NCBI GenBank assembly: GCA_029204225.1 | Contig: CM055100.1 | Coordinates: 55,259,278 to 55,323,277 of the forward strand | Reading direction: 5' to 3' | DNA from: Diphasiastrum complanatum | Lineage: Eukaryota > Streptophyta > Lycopodiopsida > Lycopodiales > Lycopodiaceae | Length of the DNA: 64,000 bases | Shown here: positions 23,847 through 34,530 of the stretch, piece by piece | Layout: the number at the start of each line of letters is the position of its first letter | Position numbering within the stretch: the first letter of the stretch is position 1 | Translations under genes and position numbers: made by a program | The notes under the pieces: generated by a model | Databases searched by the model: none | Seen by the model: only the letters and a program-made list of their open reading frames with translations | Told to the model about the DNA's origin: nothing

Positions 23847-23997
23847 AATCTGCTTCCGATATTTTTTCCAATGAAAGTTGCAACTTAGAATCATGCAACA
23901 ATTTTCTTCTTTCATATGGATCCAATAGCTCATAGTTTTCATGCTTACTCCGATCAACGTAAGCAGCATACACTGCAAAATGAGATGATCTGAGCAT
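23845..23997 (-). pseudogene. C-terminal exon of element A gene 2 (copy 2)
   Basis: After a 'ttgcag'-type acceptor the minus strand reads 'AAYVDRSKHENYELLDPYER' and 'DSKLQLSLEKISEAD' to a TAG, without interruption. Copy 1 has the same peptide with stops. The convergence of this exon with the transposase 3' end leaves almost no intergenic space. Confidence 0.5.
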
Positions 23998-24094
23998 GGA
24001 ATTCACCCATATCCTAAAATTTTAACCGCAATAGCGGCGTGCTTGAAAACGATATCTGGCAAAGCAATCATAAATTTGCCTGAAAATCCAAGCC

Positions 24095-24880
24095 GAACAA
24101 GACCTATTTATAAAAAATATTCGCACGTGTGGAGGAGTGGCGAAGGAACACGTGTTGACATGTGATTGGTTAAAATAAATGCGTCGTACCTAGAATGATT
24201 GATCTAGCATCTATCAAGTGCGAGAATGACACACGTCAAAAATAGATTCGCGCACGTGTCTTAGCCCACATGGCCTCATAATTGGATCATCATTGTCAAT
24301 ACGGACATTCCACGTGGCCCAATAATCTAACGACACGTGTCCTCACTGTCTTTTCACACGTCAAGGCAGCGTGCGCTCGAGAGAGATATTTGAAGTTGGA
24401 GTATCGGATCCGAGCGCAAGAACACAGAGCAGAAAAGAAAAGGGATGTGAAACGCGCTTGAATGCGATACCGGAAGATGCAGTATTGGATCCAGGCGCAT
24501 AATAGTCAACGAAAGGTAATGAGAGCAAGCGGCGCGCTTGAAATCGATATCCGACAAAGCAATCGTAAACTTGTGTGAAAATTCGAGCCAAAAAAGACCT
24601 ATTTATAAAAAAAAAAAATTGCACCTGTAGAGGAGTGGCGAAGGAACACATGTCGACATGTGATTGGTCAAAATAAATCCGTCGTACCTACAATGATTGA
24701 TCTGACATCTGAATGACATGCGTCGATAACGGATTCGGGCACGTGTCTCAGTCCACATGGTCTCATAATTGGGTCATCATTGCCAGTACGGACAGTCCAC
24801 GTGGATGAATAATCTAACGACACGTGTCTTCGTCGTCTTCTCACATGTGCAAAAATTTCGTATATATAAGTCCTTGGAAT
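24095..24880. promoter_or_regulatory. Tandemly duplicated divergent promoter with eight CACGTG boxes (copy 2)
   Basis: Two intervals with a period of about 495 bp, each homologous to 16750-17040. Minus-facing TATA-like boxes at 24105-24112 and 24600-24607; plus-facing 'tatatata' at 24861-24868. Perfect CACGTG at 24124, 24149, 24253, 24311, 24334 (first unit) and 24740, 24798, 24821 (second unit). The leader of the minus transcript lies between the units, about 24370-24590. Confidence 0.7.
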
Positions 24881-25174
24881 TTTCATTTTTTTGACAAGAT
24901 TTTTGCTTTTAGCTCCCGATATCGCTCTCAAGCGCGCTCTTTTACCGTTCAAGCTTTCACCCTTTCACAGTGCGCTCGAGTCCGATACCGCTGGTAGTGC
25001 AATATCGCTTTCAAACGCGCATCTCTATTTTTCAAACAATTTGTGCAGATCTTGCGCTCGAAACCGATATTCAGTTCTGGTATTGATCTCAAGCGCCCTT
25101 TCATCGCAAATTTTTTGTTTTCATCCACTTTTGTTTTGTTCAAACTTCTTTTTATTAATTTTCTTCTTCTGAGA
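24880..25174 (+). promoter_or_regulatory. 5' leader of H3-protease gene with repeated motif
   Basis: The phrase '(c)cgatatcgct(c/t)tcaa(g/a)cgcgc' or 'gcgctcga(g/a)..ccgata' recurs three to four times between the TATA box and the start codon. The same phrases occur in inverted orientation in the minus leader at about 24370-24560 and, in copy 1, at both sides of its promoter. Role unknown. Confidence 0.45.
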
Positions 25175-27279
25175 ATGATGGTCAGAACCAAATCCACCGC
25201 CCGTGCCATCACCACTGTACAGTCATCCCATTCTCGTGTTTCTCCTGGTACTGGCCATAGGCATGGTAGAAAACAGGTCTGGCTAAGGGAGATCAGAAAA
25301 CTCCAAAGATCAACTGAGTTGTTGATCCCTAGAGCTCCTTTCGGCCAATCTGTTCGGAATGTCACTCTGTCACTTGGGCTGAATGTTCGTTTTGTCATGA
25401 CAGCTATGCAGGCCTTACAAGGTGCTGCAGAAGATTTTTTGTCCCAATTTTTTGAGGATATTTGTCTTTTGACAGTGCATGGTAAGTGTGTCACCATCAT
25501 GCCAAAGGATTTCGTCATTCTCAAAAGGCTTCGAGACAGATATTCTGGTCTGCATGTTGATAATGCCAGCACCTCCAGAGACCTGCCTCTAGATAGAACC
25601 GACGTGCCTACTACCTCTAGGAGGAAGAGAAAGCAGACTGTCCCCAAGAAGGTTGGATCTCGAAGGCTAGCTGCTTCCCTTCCTCCTAGACGTATCCCGG
25701 CCAAGAGACCCCGTGTCTTCTTGAGCTCTGAATCAGATGCTGGAGAATCTGACTCAGATCGAGAATCTTCACCTCTTTCTCCTCCTGTTAATCGTCCAGC
25801 TCCTCAGCAGGTTTCATCACCAAAAGTGTTGATTATCCAAGAGGAGCTAAACAAAATAATAGAAAAATCTATAAATATTGTTTCTTCTTCTGTTTATGCT
25901 CCTGTACATAATCTTTTTGTCAGAATTCCATACGATCCAGCCCAAGTTTTTTTTTATTTTGACCATTATAATCAATACGAGACCTACCTAGCTAACAAAA
26001 TTGATCTTCTCGGCAAATTTTTTGACTTTTTTCTTCCAAATACACGTAGAAGTTTAGATTAGGTCCCAAATTTTGTGCCGAGCTAAAATATAAGACCTCA
26101 GAAATTTCAAATGCAATAGTAGAGGCCAAATTTTTTTTTTTGTAGAATAGTATTAGTTTCGATTCCCATGGTACAGTTTTTGTAGTTTGTCCATTTTTCA
26201 TGGGAGCGGTAAAGGCAAAAGAAGCCAAATTTGAGAAGGCTGTCTATTTTATCGAGTGCAGTCCTATGGCGAAATTCTATTTGATTCCATATGAAAATAA
26301 GCAAGGATTGCTCTTTTGTTTTTGTTGCTTTAATCTGGATTATTGCATGTTTCATTGCTTTAAAAAGAACAGAATTTTTTCATAAATATGAATCTATTGA
26401 TATTTGTATTTTGGTTGTTGCAGTCGGAATTGGAGCCTGAACATTCTTTTTGTAAAGATAAATAAGGAGGGAGTATCAAATTTTCTCTGTGTAAAATTAA
26501 ACTCAGCTGCAAATACACATAGATAATTTGATTCTCTACTTCATGATGTCGTTCGAGAAATACCGACAATGGCAACTTCAATTGGAGATATAACCATTAA
26601 ATCTCTTAAGGTATATTCAATTTATCTCTGATATGCATGTATTCCTGTTTTAATTCAAATGTATCATCATAGCATAAATAAAATTTCTATTATAATATTA
26701 CTAATTTTTGTTCTATATATGCAGTGTGTACAACAGAGAGACATTTTTAGTTGTGCATGGTTCGTCCTGTACAATATGAAACTATTTTTTGAATATTATA
26801 ATCTACAAACGGATGTAGATATTGAAAAGGTAATATTCTATTCATTTGTAGTTCATTTCATTCTGATTCATATTTTATCACTATCATTGTTTGTAATTTG
26901 CTGATTCTCGTGTTTTGGATGACAGTTTACTCTTGAGCCATATACTCTTGATGATGTATATATATTTTGACAAGAGTTGATCAGAACCTTTGCCCAGTAC
27001 GGTGTAAGCGTTGCACCTGCAATCGAGGGCCCTCAAAAGGAAGCTGCTCCTACCTTAACAGCCTTTCAGGTTGCTCAGGATGCAGATCTTATTTTATATG
27101 ATCAAAACAAAATAAAAGTCCTTCCTAATACAGAGGAAGGCAATTTTGTAGCAGATATTCCTCTTGTCTTAAAAGGCATTGAGGCCCTTCCCGAAACAGA
27201 GGAGGGCGAGATTATAGGAGCTGTTGCCTTATCAGTTCCTAATGCTGATATAGAAAATATAAAAAAATTAATTGAATAG
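25175..27279 (+). pseudogene. Histone H3 domain fused to Ulp1-like protease (element A gene 3, copy 2)
   Basis: Exons 25175-26300 (GC donor), 26424-26610, 26725-26829, 26936-27279. Start MMVRTKSTARAITT resembles the H3 tail (ARTKQTARKS). H3 fold: 'LREIRKLQRSTELLI', 'APFGQSVRN', 'ALQGAAEDFLSQFFED', 'VTIMPKDFVILKRLR'. Basic patch 'RRKRKQTVPKK', acidic 'ESDAGESDSDRES'. In the protease-like part His is replaced ('RNWSL', copy 1 has RHWSL), 'FDSLL' has the Asp of the DSL motif, and exon 3 reads 'CVQQRDIFSCAWFVLYNM', matching the Gln and Cys of C48 enzymes. C-terminal 'LPNTEEG' and 'LPETEEGEI' repeats. Breaks: frameshift near 26055, stops in exons 2 and 4. It is not a host histone gene: tail, fusion and context all differ. 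Confidence 0.82.
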
Positions 27280-27479
27280 AGATCTATTTGTAAATAGAGA
27301 GACATAAAAAAAAAAGATACAATCATTTTACTTGTAAACAACCCGTTTATGAGTTTTTTTTATTGATATCACAATAGATTCTTACAATCAGCTTGTGTCC
27401 ATAGTCTAATACTGGAATGCAATTTTTCTATAATGATAAAAAGACATGATGATTGGCATGTATTTGTTGATAGTGAATG

Positions 27480-28387
27480 TCAATGTTCTTTCATAAGTTG
27501 GATTGTGTCGCCAATATCTCTGCATTTGATCTCGAGCTCATGTCTTTTACGTACCTACATAAAACTAATACAAAGTTAGTTAGAATTAGTACAGAGTTTG
27601 TATTAGAAAGTTTTGATTGAAACTATTCATAAAAGATCGAGTGTTTACAGTTACTTACGAGTTTACCATTGAAAATGAATCTGAAGTCTGAAAGTACACC
27701 ATCTTGTAGGAGCAATAGTTTTCGTCGGATGTAGTTTAGACTCTAATCTTCTTCCACCTCAACACATGTCAAAACGGCATCATTGTATATAGTTTTAATA
27801 TTTTTTGGTTTTGAATATCCACTGGCTTCCAAGTCTTGATCGAGTGGCACCCATTTACCATTATTTTTTTTCCATCTTTGATAATGGAAGCATAAGCTCA
27901 ACATTTGTTTTTCAATTTGATAACGGAAGCACGTGGAAGACATTTTAATTGTGCATTCTATTTCTCCATCTGATCTTTTGTCCCAGCCTTCATCCATAAG
28001 TTCAGATAATAAACTATCTGATAAATTTTTGCATACAAACATCGTTGGGATTTTGTGTACATTGACACTTGAAACGAAATCCACAAATATATTCAAGAAA
28101 ATAAACCAACTCAATCTGACTGTTTTTGATCTCGTGCTCATTTTCAATGAATTTTTTACATCATTATATATCTTGCAATGAAATGATTATGAAACTGTAG
28201 CATCTGGTGCAATCCATTCATCACTTTCAAAACTAGGTAATGGAATTGGTACTATTTGTCCAAAATTTTCTTTTGTATCAGGAATGTACATTGATTCATA
28301 AAAAAAGATCCCACTATCAGCTAGATCTTTTGCAGTTCTACCTCGATACTGTAGTTGTCCAATATCAGTGTGAATAACATTTAACAC
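27480..28387 (-). pseudogene. Element A minus-strand gene 4 (unknown, copy 2)
   Basis: Reads from 28387 with 'DIGQLQYRGRTAKDLADSGI', 'IVPIPLPSFESDEWIAPDA', one stop at 28187, then a 130-codon clean frame (28147-27743) with 'KNLSDSLLSELMDEGWDKR' and 'QRWKKNNGKWVPLDQDLEAS', then 'LLLLQDGVLSDFRFIFNGKL' up to a perfect GTAAGT donor near 27660. The last exon 'VRKRHELEIKCRDIGDTIQL' ends at TGA 27480-27482. Conservation of frame and splice sites between copies indicates a real gene. No domain recognised with confidence; the segment before the last exon might be ubiquitin-like. Confidence 0.55.
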
Positions 28388-28427
28388 ACCTGCTACTACT
28401 TGTGTCGCTCATGCACCTTCGTAGTAC

Positions 28428-29160
28428 ATGATCCTTCCACTACTCACAAAGCAAGAGATTGCAGCTCTTCGCATTGATGGTTGCCTAGCAGTTTTGACTA
28501 TCGCAAACCTCTACAACATGGAAGTACCTATCTTCCAAGACCTTGCCCTAGTTGAGCAAGCCTTTTCTATCTTCCACGTCGACCTTTTCACTATAACCTA
28601 TAAGGGGCAGAACTATGTAGTCTCCCTTGATCCTGCGCTAATTTCATTGGCAATTACCCTCCGCATTCCAACCACCTACTAGCAACCCGAACCCTTATCA
28701 AATTTGACATATTCTTCTTTTTCCGTTTTGATCATGATGATGTTAAATAAGAAATCCAAATCTCCATGATGCGATAGATTTTCTGTCCGCCACCATCATC
28801 GTGAGTCCTCACCGTCCCCTCCGCGTGTCCAAACAAGTCATCATGATGACAACCATGATGGAAGGACCAAATACCGCCGTCTATGATTGGTGGGCCTCAT
28901 TTCTCGTAAAGGAGTTGCAGACAGCTTTCAAACGCCCCTCACAGGTCACCTATGGTGGTCTAATTACAATCATCGCCTTCATTCATATGACAAACATAGT
29001 TGTCTGAACGCCTACACCCAGCTCTCCATTCACTAGCTCATCCCCAAAAGACACACTTCTGAACCTGAGGAGGATGCTGATCTTCTGATCTCCTCTTGTA
29101 GAACAACGAAATTACTCTTCATAGAGTGAGGTGCTCCTGGGTAGAGATTGTCATTACCCA
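28428..29160 (+). pseudogene. Degraded ORF, plant transposon-type N-terminal protein
   Basis: An 84-codon frame (28428-28682) with 'FHVDLFTITYKGQNYVVSLD' and 'LISLAITLRIPTTY', continued after stops by 28801-29007 with 'VYDWWASFLVKELQTAFKRP'. The arrangement (a beta-rich 'GQNYVVSLDPALISLAI' followed by a Trp-rich helix) recalls the 'putative plant transposon protein' domain found next to gypsy or CACTA genes. That comparison is from memory of the family style and is weak. Confidence 0.35.
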
Positions 29161-29173
29161 ATTTTTGTAGGCT

Positions 29174-29641
29174 TCAGAGACTCGATAATAGAGTCATGAG
29201 TGCATCAAAATCTTCTATGACTGAGCCAGTTGCAGTCATCTGCTCCATAAGATTTTTGAAAGTATTGAGATGACTCGAAACACTATCTGCATCAGACATT
29301 CTGAGGGTGAAAAATTTCTTCCTCAGATGAAGCTTGGAAGTAATGTCTCTGATGTCGTAGAGAGTTGCTAGGATGTCCCATGCATCCTTAGTTATCTGAG
29401 TAGCATATATGTGGCTGATCTGAGTATCCTTGATGTTGAGAGTGATCATGGCAAATGCTTTGCCATCTCTTAGTCTCCACTTGGTGATGATGGCTACATC
29501 ACCTTTTGGTTTGAGCTCTGTGCCATCAACGATGTCCCACAGTTCTTTGGCTAGAAGTATAACCTTCATCTTGAATTTCTAGAGATGGTAGTTATCTCCA
29601 TCGAGTTTTTCAATGAGAGATGAACTAGATAATGGATCCAT
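29174..29641 (-). pseudogene. Copia gag fragment (X/Z family), minus strand
   Basis: From ATG at 29641: 'MDPLSSSSLIEKLDGDNYHL', an in-frame TAG, then 'LAKELWDIVDGTELKPKGD' and a clean frame to 29174 with 'AWDILATLYDIRDITSKLHL' and 'SHLNTFKNLMEQM'. This is the UBN2-type capsid region. It closely resembles the gag start at 46488-46672 ('KELWDIVDGTKLKGDAPIIT'), so it is a third member of the copia X/Z family, truncated before the zinc knuckle. Confidence 0.85.
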
Positions 29642-29693
29642 TCTAGTTGAACGAGATTGTTGGTAGAAACAACGATGGTCGGAATACTGATTT

Positions 29694-29720
29694 ATGTGTG
29701 TGTGTGTGTGTGTGTGTGTG
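29694..29720. repeat. (TG)n microsatellite
   Basis: TG dinucleotide run within a region of TG- and GA-biased sequence (29690-29870). Confidence 0.9.
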
Positions 29721-29884
29721 TGGATTTTCTACATTTGTGTGCATACAGATGTGTGTGTGTGAGAAAGAGAGAGGAAGAGACAGAGAGTGTGAGGGATGGA
29801 GAGAGCGAGGATTTGTGTGTGTGCATGTGATGTACGAGACATGGTGTGTGTGAGAGAGAGTTTAGGATTTAGGTTTTAGGTGAT

Positions 29885-29912
29885 TGGGTTTAGGGTTTAG
29901 GGTTTAGGGTGG
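29885..29912 (+). repeat. Interstitial telomere-type repeat (TTTAGGG)3
   Basis: 'gggtttagggtttagggtttagggt' follows two degenerate units ('tttaggatttaggtttt'). It is the plant-type telomere repeat in an internal position just before the long GA tract. Confidence 0.85.
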
Positions 29913-29955
29913 GAGAGAGATATTAGATTTGCGTGCTTCTGTGTGTGTGTGTGTG

Positions 29956-30305
<350 letters not shown>

Positions 30306-30328
30306 TCGCTCGTCCCATTTGACATGAG

Positions 30329-30729
30329 GTGGAGGTAATGCCCGACAAAAAGTGGCGTTGCCCTTTTTGTCGAAACAGTTCACAAGGAACGCCTCTCGAG
30401 TTCGAGCACATCTGGGGGGGTTGCGAGTCCGACCCACCAAGGGACGTTACGGGATCGGCGTTTGTACGGTCATCCCCGCTATGGAGAGGGCTCGCATTAT
30501 CGACACATATTTTGAGCCAGTTGCTGAGCCCGACGAGCCGTCCACAAATGTCGCGGACTCTATTTCCACTAGTGCACCCAGCACCACCGCTCCCACCGTC
30601 GCATCTGCACCTGCCACCGCCGCTGCATCCGCACCCGCCACCGCCTTCGCCTTTGCCATAGCCACCCCGTACCCCCTCCGCCAAAAAAACAACTCTATTT
30701 CAAGGTACCACTTTTTAGTATTACGATGA
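30329..30729 (+). pseudogene. BED-type zinc finger fragment (hAT-like), frameshifted
   Basis: 'MPDKKWRCPFC' in one frame is followed, after a +1 shift, by 'NASRVRAHLGG' and 'RYGIGVCTVIP', giving the C-C-H-C order of BED fingers found at the N-terminus of hAT transposases. The frame continues with 'ERARIIDTYFEPVAEPDEPS' and an Ala/Pro/Thr-rich low-complexity stretch to about 30690. DNA-binding role by family. The catalytic part does not follow; a hAT-like C-terminus exists at 35500. Confidence 0.5.
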
Positions 30730-30739
30730 TGTAAATGTA

Positions 30740-32040
30740 CACGGGTAAATCAAGAGAGAGCCATAGATGAGGAGCCGGAGCTGGAAATGGAAATTATGCT
30801 GGAGCTAGCGATGGAGATGGAGATGGAGACTCAAGTTTATGCTGGATCTAGAGATGGGGTTTATGCTCCTGGAGCTAGAGAAAATTGCGTTTATGTTTTT
30901 TATGTTTCTTCTTGTATGTGTTTATGTTCAGAGCGCCCATCACCCATAGGTTGGGAGCTCTTTCACCCTCATATGTTTACAACATCAAAGAAACCGTAGA
31001 CATGTGCGTGCAATGGCCTCTCCCGTGTACAAACCTCTGTAAATGATGTTAAGTATTATTGATGTTTATGTTTTCTATTTGTTCGTGCATGTATTCATGT
31101 CAAAGTGCAAGCAATGCTTGACAAATGGAGTCATTGACAATGCAATACTTCCAATGGTATCGGGTGGTAATCACTTGATAGCATGGGTACATTCATTAAG
31201 TATGCATGTGTATGTTCCATGACCATTTGCCTCTACTCAAGTTAACACCTTTGAGAATAAACATCTCTAGACATAAGTTTCTCCAACACTCTTCCTTAAA
31301 GTTCATAATTTGGTAGGCTAGGTGCATACAATAGACATGCACGTGTATAGTCCATGATCATGGGCCCCTAAAGTGATGATTGCATCTATTTCAAATTCCA
31401 CTACTATTCTGCTACGACTATAATCTGCCAATCTATGATCTATAGAGACGTATAGATCTAAAATTTGCCACTTTTGTAATTCTATCTAAGTATAGTGCTC
31501 CTTATACTTGAGTTAATGTTTTAGACGTTTCATTGTATTAAACGTTTTAAACAATAGACGATTACTCGTATCAGACACATTTTTTTTACAAGAGTATCGC
31601 TGATTAGAAATCGAACTCAAGTCGGAATGTTCTTTTGGAAAAAACTGAAATTTACATGGACAGGAAACTGAAACTTACATGGCTAAATTATCCTCCTTTG
31701 TTGTCCCATTATTGTATTTTGAATTCTATACAACATGTACATCGGGATAAAGCATGCATGAGTATGCTCCATGACAATTTGCTCCTAGAATCATGGACTT
31801 GGAATTTGGTGATCAGACCATTGCTCCCAAACTTTCAATCCAAGTTCTAACTCCACCGGAGGTTTGACCACTTGGTAGTAACCAAGTTAGCACATTTAAG
31901 GTTAAACATCTCCAAGTGTTAGTTTTTCGAATACTCTTCCTTGAAGTTCATTCTCGTAGTGCAAGTATTGTTTTTGAATAAAATGTAGTAATGACTATGG
32001 AGTTTGTATCGGTTGTCCTAAAGTACATATGCATCCACTA
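30740..32040. other. Non-coding region upstream of element B with a diverged ~65-bp duplication
   Basis: No convincing frame. Two blocks, 31239-31308 and 31884-31951, share 'agtta(a/g)cac.ttt' followed by 'aaacatctc' and 'actcttcctt(a/g)aagttcat'. They could be subterminal repeats of element B, whose transposase starts at 32050. Confidence 0.45.
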
Positions 32041-32049
32041 TTTTTGTAG

Positions 32050-34530
32050 ATGTCAAGTGAATCAAGACCTGGTCTTCAAAGATGCACATGCAACTACAAG
32101 TGCAAACACTCACCTCTCGGTGTTGAATACGTATCCGATCGTGTGTACTATCTTCATTGCCATCAAGATGCATTTGGAAAAGTCCACCCTAGTGTAAGGC
32201 ATGAAATTGGAGAGGCATCAGAGATGTTGCAAACACCTCAACCAAGACATTCAACTGCAAATACCCAATGGCAAACAAGAAAAGTGACATGCAATTGCAA
32301 GTCTTATTGCACAGGTGGAAGATTGGTTCATCCAGCTACTTTCGCCAGACACAAATTGTTCCAAACAAGGTATGACAATATTATTACCAAATGGGAATTT
32401 CCAATAGAATCCAATGTCAATACAGAGACCTTCACGAGTCAAGATGATAACAACACTGTGTATGACGAAGTACTCCATGGGGACACAACTAATGAGGATG
32501 TCTCACATGAGACTCCTCAATGCTATAGGGAACAACCAGAAGACCTATCTCTAGAGGACAAAATATTAGAAAGATGTATTGAGATGCAGACATTATGGGA
32601 TAAATATCAAACACCCATACAATTTCAAGATGAGATGTTACAACTTCTTTTCGGGGACATGGTTGGGTGAAAGGACACAAATGCAAGTGTAAAAACAAAA
32701 CCAAGTCTTGCCAAACTTTTGGTCCGACTTCCAACCACGTGGAATGGGGATCTGAATGGAGTCAAGATTCCAATATCTTGGAAACAATTAATAAACACAT
32801 ATGTTGGGTTAGGAATGCATAATGTGCAACGCTTTCGAATGTGTACTGGTGTAGGAAATAGTCCACATAGTGCTCAGGTCTTTCAACCCAGCAAAGAAGA
32901 TAACTATGCTGGTGATGTATTGCATTGTCTCTGCCAAGAAGAGTCTCGTCAAAAGAGGACTTTGAAACGTGATTGTCCATCTTGCTGTGAGAAATGCATG
33001 GAATGCAAAATGCCTAGAAAAGACATGATTTCATTTGAGTATGCTCCAATTTCCACCCAACTGCAGTTCCTTCCAAAAAATAGAATGATTTGCCACGACT
33101 TTTTAAGGATGTGGCGAAACAGAGAGCGATGGCTAGGCAAACAACAAATGGAGCATCCTGATCATATCAATGAATTTTGGGATGGAGAAAAATGTAGAGA
33201 GACACATGCATTTTGGGATCCTAACTCATCGTTTGAGTTGCCAGTTGTTTGTGAGCAAAGCTTTTACAAAAAGGTCTATACAACATTTCCAAAAAGGTGC
33301 CAACTCCTTCACGATAGTTGGGACGAGGATAGAGGAATCTATGACTTCATATGCACAACATGTCGCTCGTCAATCCAATGCAAGAGAAAATTATGCAAGG
33401 TACTTTAAAGATTGATGTTGACATAGAAAATTTAATCACACTTTGTAGCAAAGATTAGTGTACTAATATTTTTTACTTTGATGCGACAGGGGGATCCAAG
33501 AAACTTTGCTCTCCTTTTGCACACAGATGGATTTCAAGCCTCACGAACCACTCAAAAAGATTGTTATGTTGTGGAAGTCAAGATACTTAATGCTGGAAAG
33601 CTTTGCGCAGAAGACATTTTACCAGTTTTATTCATACCTCTTAGTTGCAAGAAGCTTATTCAAACTGTGGATGATGCATTTGCAGCATTTTTGCAACCTT
33701 TGATAGTTGAACTAGAAAATCTTTTTGTTGAGGAAGTTGATCTGTATTACAACTATCCCCCCTCTCAAATTATGTCTCAGTCGGACACTATATCTGAAAA
33801 ATGTCATCTTCATACAATATTAATGATGGTGACAGGAGACCATCCGGCCCAATGTAAAATCGGGCTTTTCAAGAGTGGTTGCCAATCCTTTTGCCGCAGA
33901 GACAAAGCTAGAGCCACACTCGATGGAAGGATAGATGGCTATCTTGGTCGCTATGTCTTCGATGGAAATAGATATCAAGCAAGATACCTCGCAACCAAAC
34001 AATCGACATGCGAGATGGTTGATGCATTGTCAAAGCACAATAAAACACACATCCAATACGAAAGGGAGGAAATACTAAGAGGTGTAGGTTTATCCGGAGA
34101 GTCTAACCTTTGGTGACTACATGCTTTGTATAGCTTTGATCTTGCAATAGATCTGGTGTACGATGCTATGCACATATTGTCTTTGAACTTATTTCGCAAG
34201 TATATGTCCGGTCTTATGAAGGAGTGCACCCATGAAGCCACCAAAGCAATCGATGCTATTGTCACAATAGTGTTCAAAAGGACAAATTTGATACGGTATG
34301 GATGTTGGCCTCATCTTCCTAGCAAGTACCATTCAATCTTCAAAGCGGAAGAAAATCAAAAATTCATTCAATGGTGCCTACCAAACATATTAGGAAATGT
34401 GGTCGGCATATCGAAATGCTCAACTGAGCTAGGTCTATTACTTATAGACATTGCGCACATTTTTTACAACTACAGTAGAGACACTGCATGGTCAAAGGAG
34501 GGTCTCACTGTGGCACGATCTTTGCTTCTA
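32050..34530 (+). pseudogene. Element B transposase, nearly intact (CACTA/KDZ-like)
   Basis: Exon 32050-33399, intron with GT...AG, exon 33490-34530; both junctions are phase 0. The reading frame is open for about 795 codons except two TGA codons (32668, 34114), each perhaps a CGA-to-TGA change. N-terminal Cys/His clusters: 'RCTCNYKCKH' and 'CNCKSYCTGGRLVHPATFARH', likely DNA binding. Catalytic-type motifs: 'LLLHTDGFQA' (Asp), 'MVTGDHPAQCKIG' (Asp), then 'CQSFCRRDKA' and 'DLVYDAMHILSLNLFRKYM'. The spacing resembles TNP2/KDZ-type DDE transposases. The 3' end is cut at 34530 by the repeat array. A TTG or ATG start is possible; ATG at 32050 follows an AG acceptor. Confidence 0.72.

Larger units (their letters stand above)
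22716..28390 (+). mobile_element. Element A, copy 2 (truncated at both ends)
   Basis: Begins inside the transposase gene and ends inside gene 4. Same gene order as copy 1. Differences: gene 2 is deleted except its last exon, the divergent promoter is duplicated in tandem, and gene 3 is better preserved. Because both copies keep the same introns, the element moved as DNA, not as spliced RNA. Confidence 0.6.

Noticed and set aside
24949-25704. 251-codon minus-strand frame opposite the H3 gene
   Set aside because: It is the antisense shadow of the H3-protease exon 1; no splice or domain support.
25175-26062. Host histone H3 or CENH3 gene
   Set aside because: The H3 fold is real, but it sits in a spliced fusion with a protease-like domain, occurs twice with transposase genes, and carries stops or shifts; a host H3 gene would end after the fold.
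29885-29912. Chromosome end
   Set aside because: Only about three TTTAGGG units, flanked by ordinary sequence on both sides.
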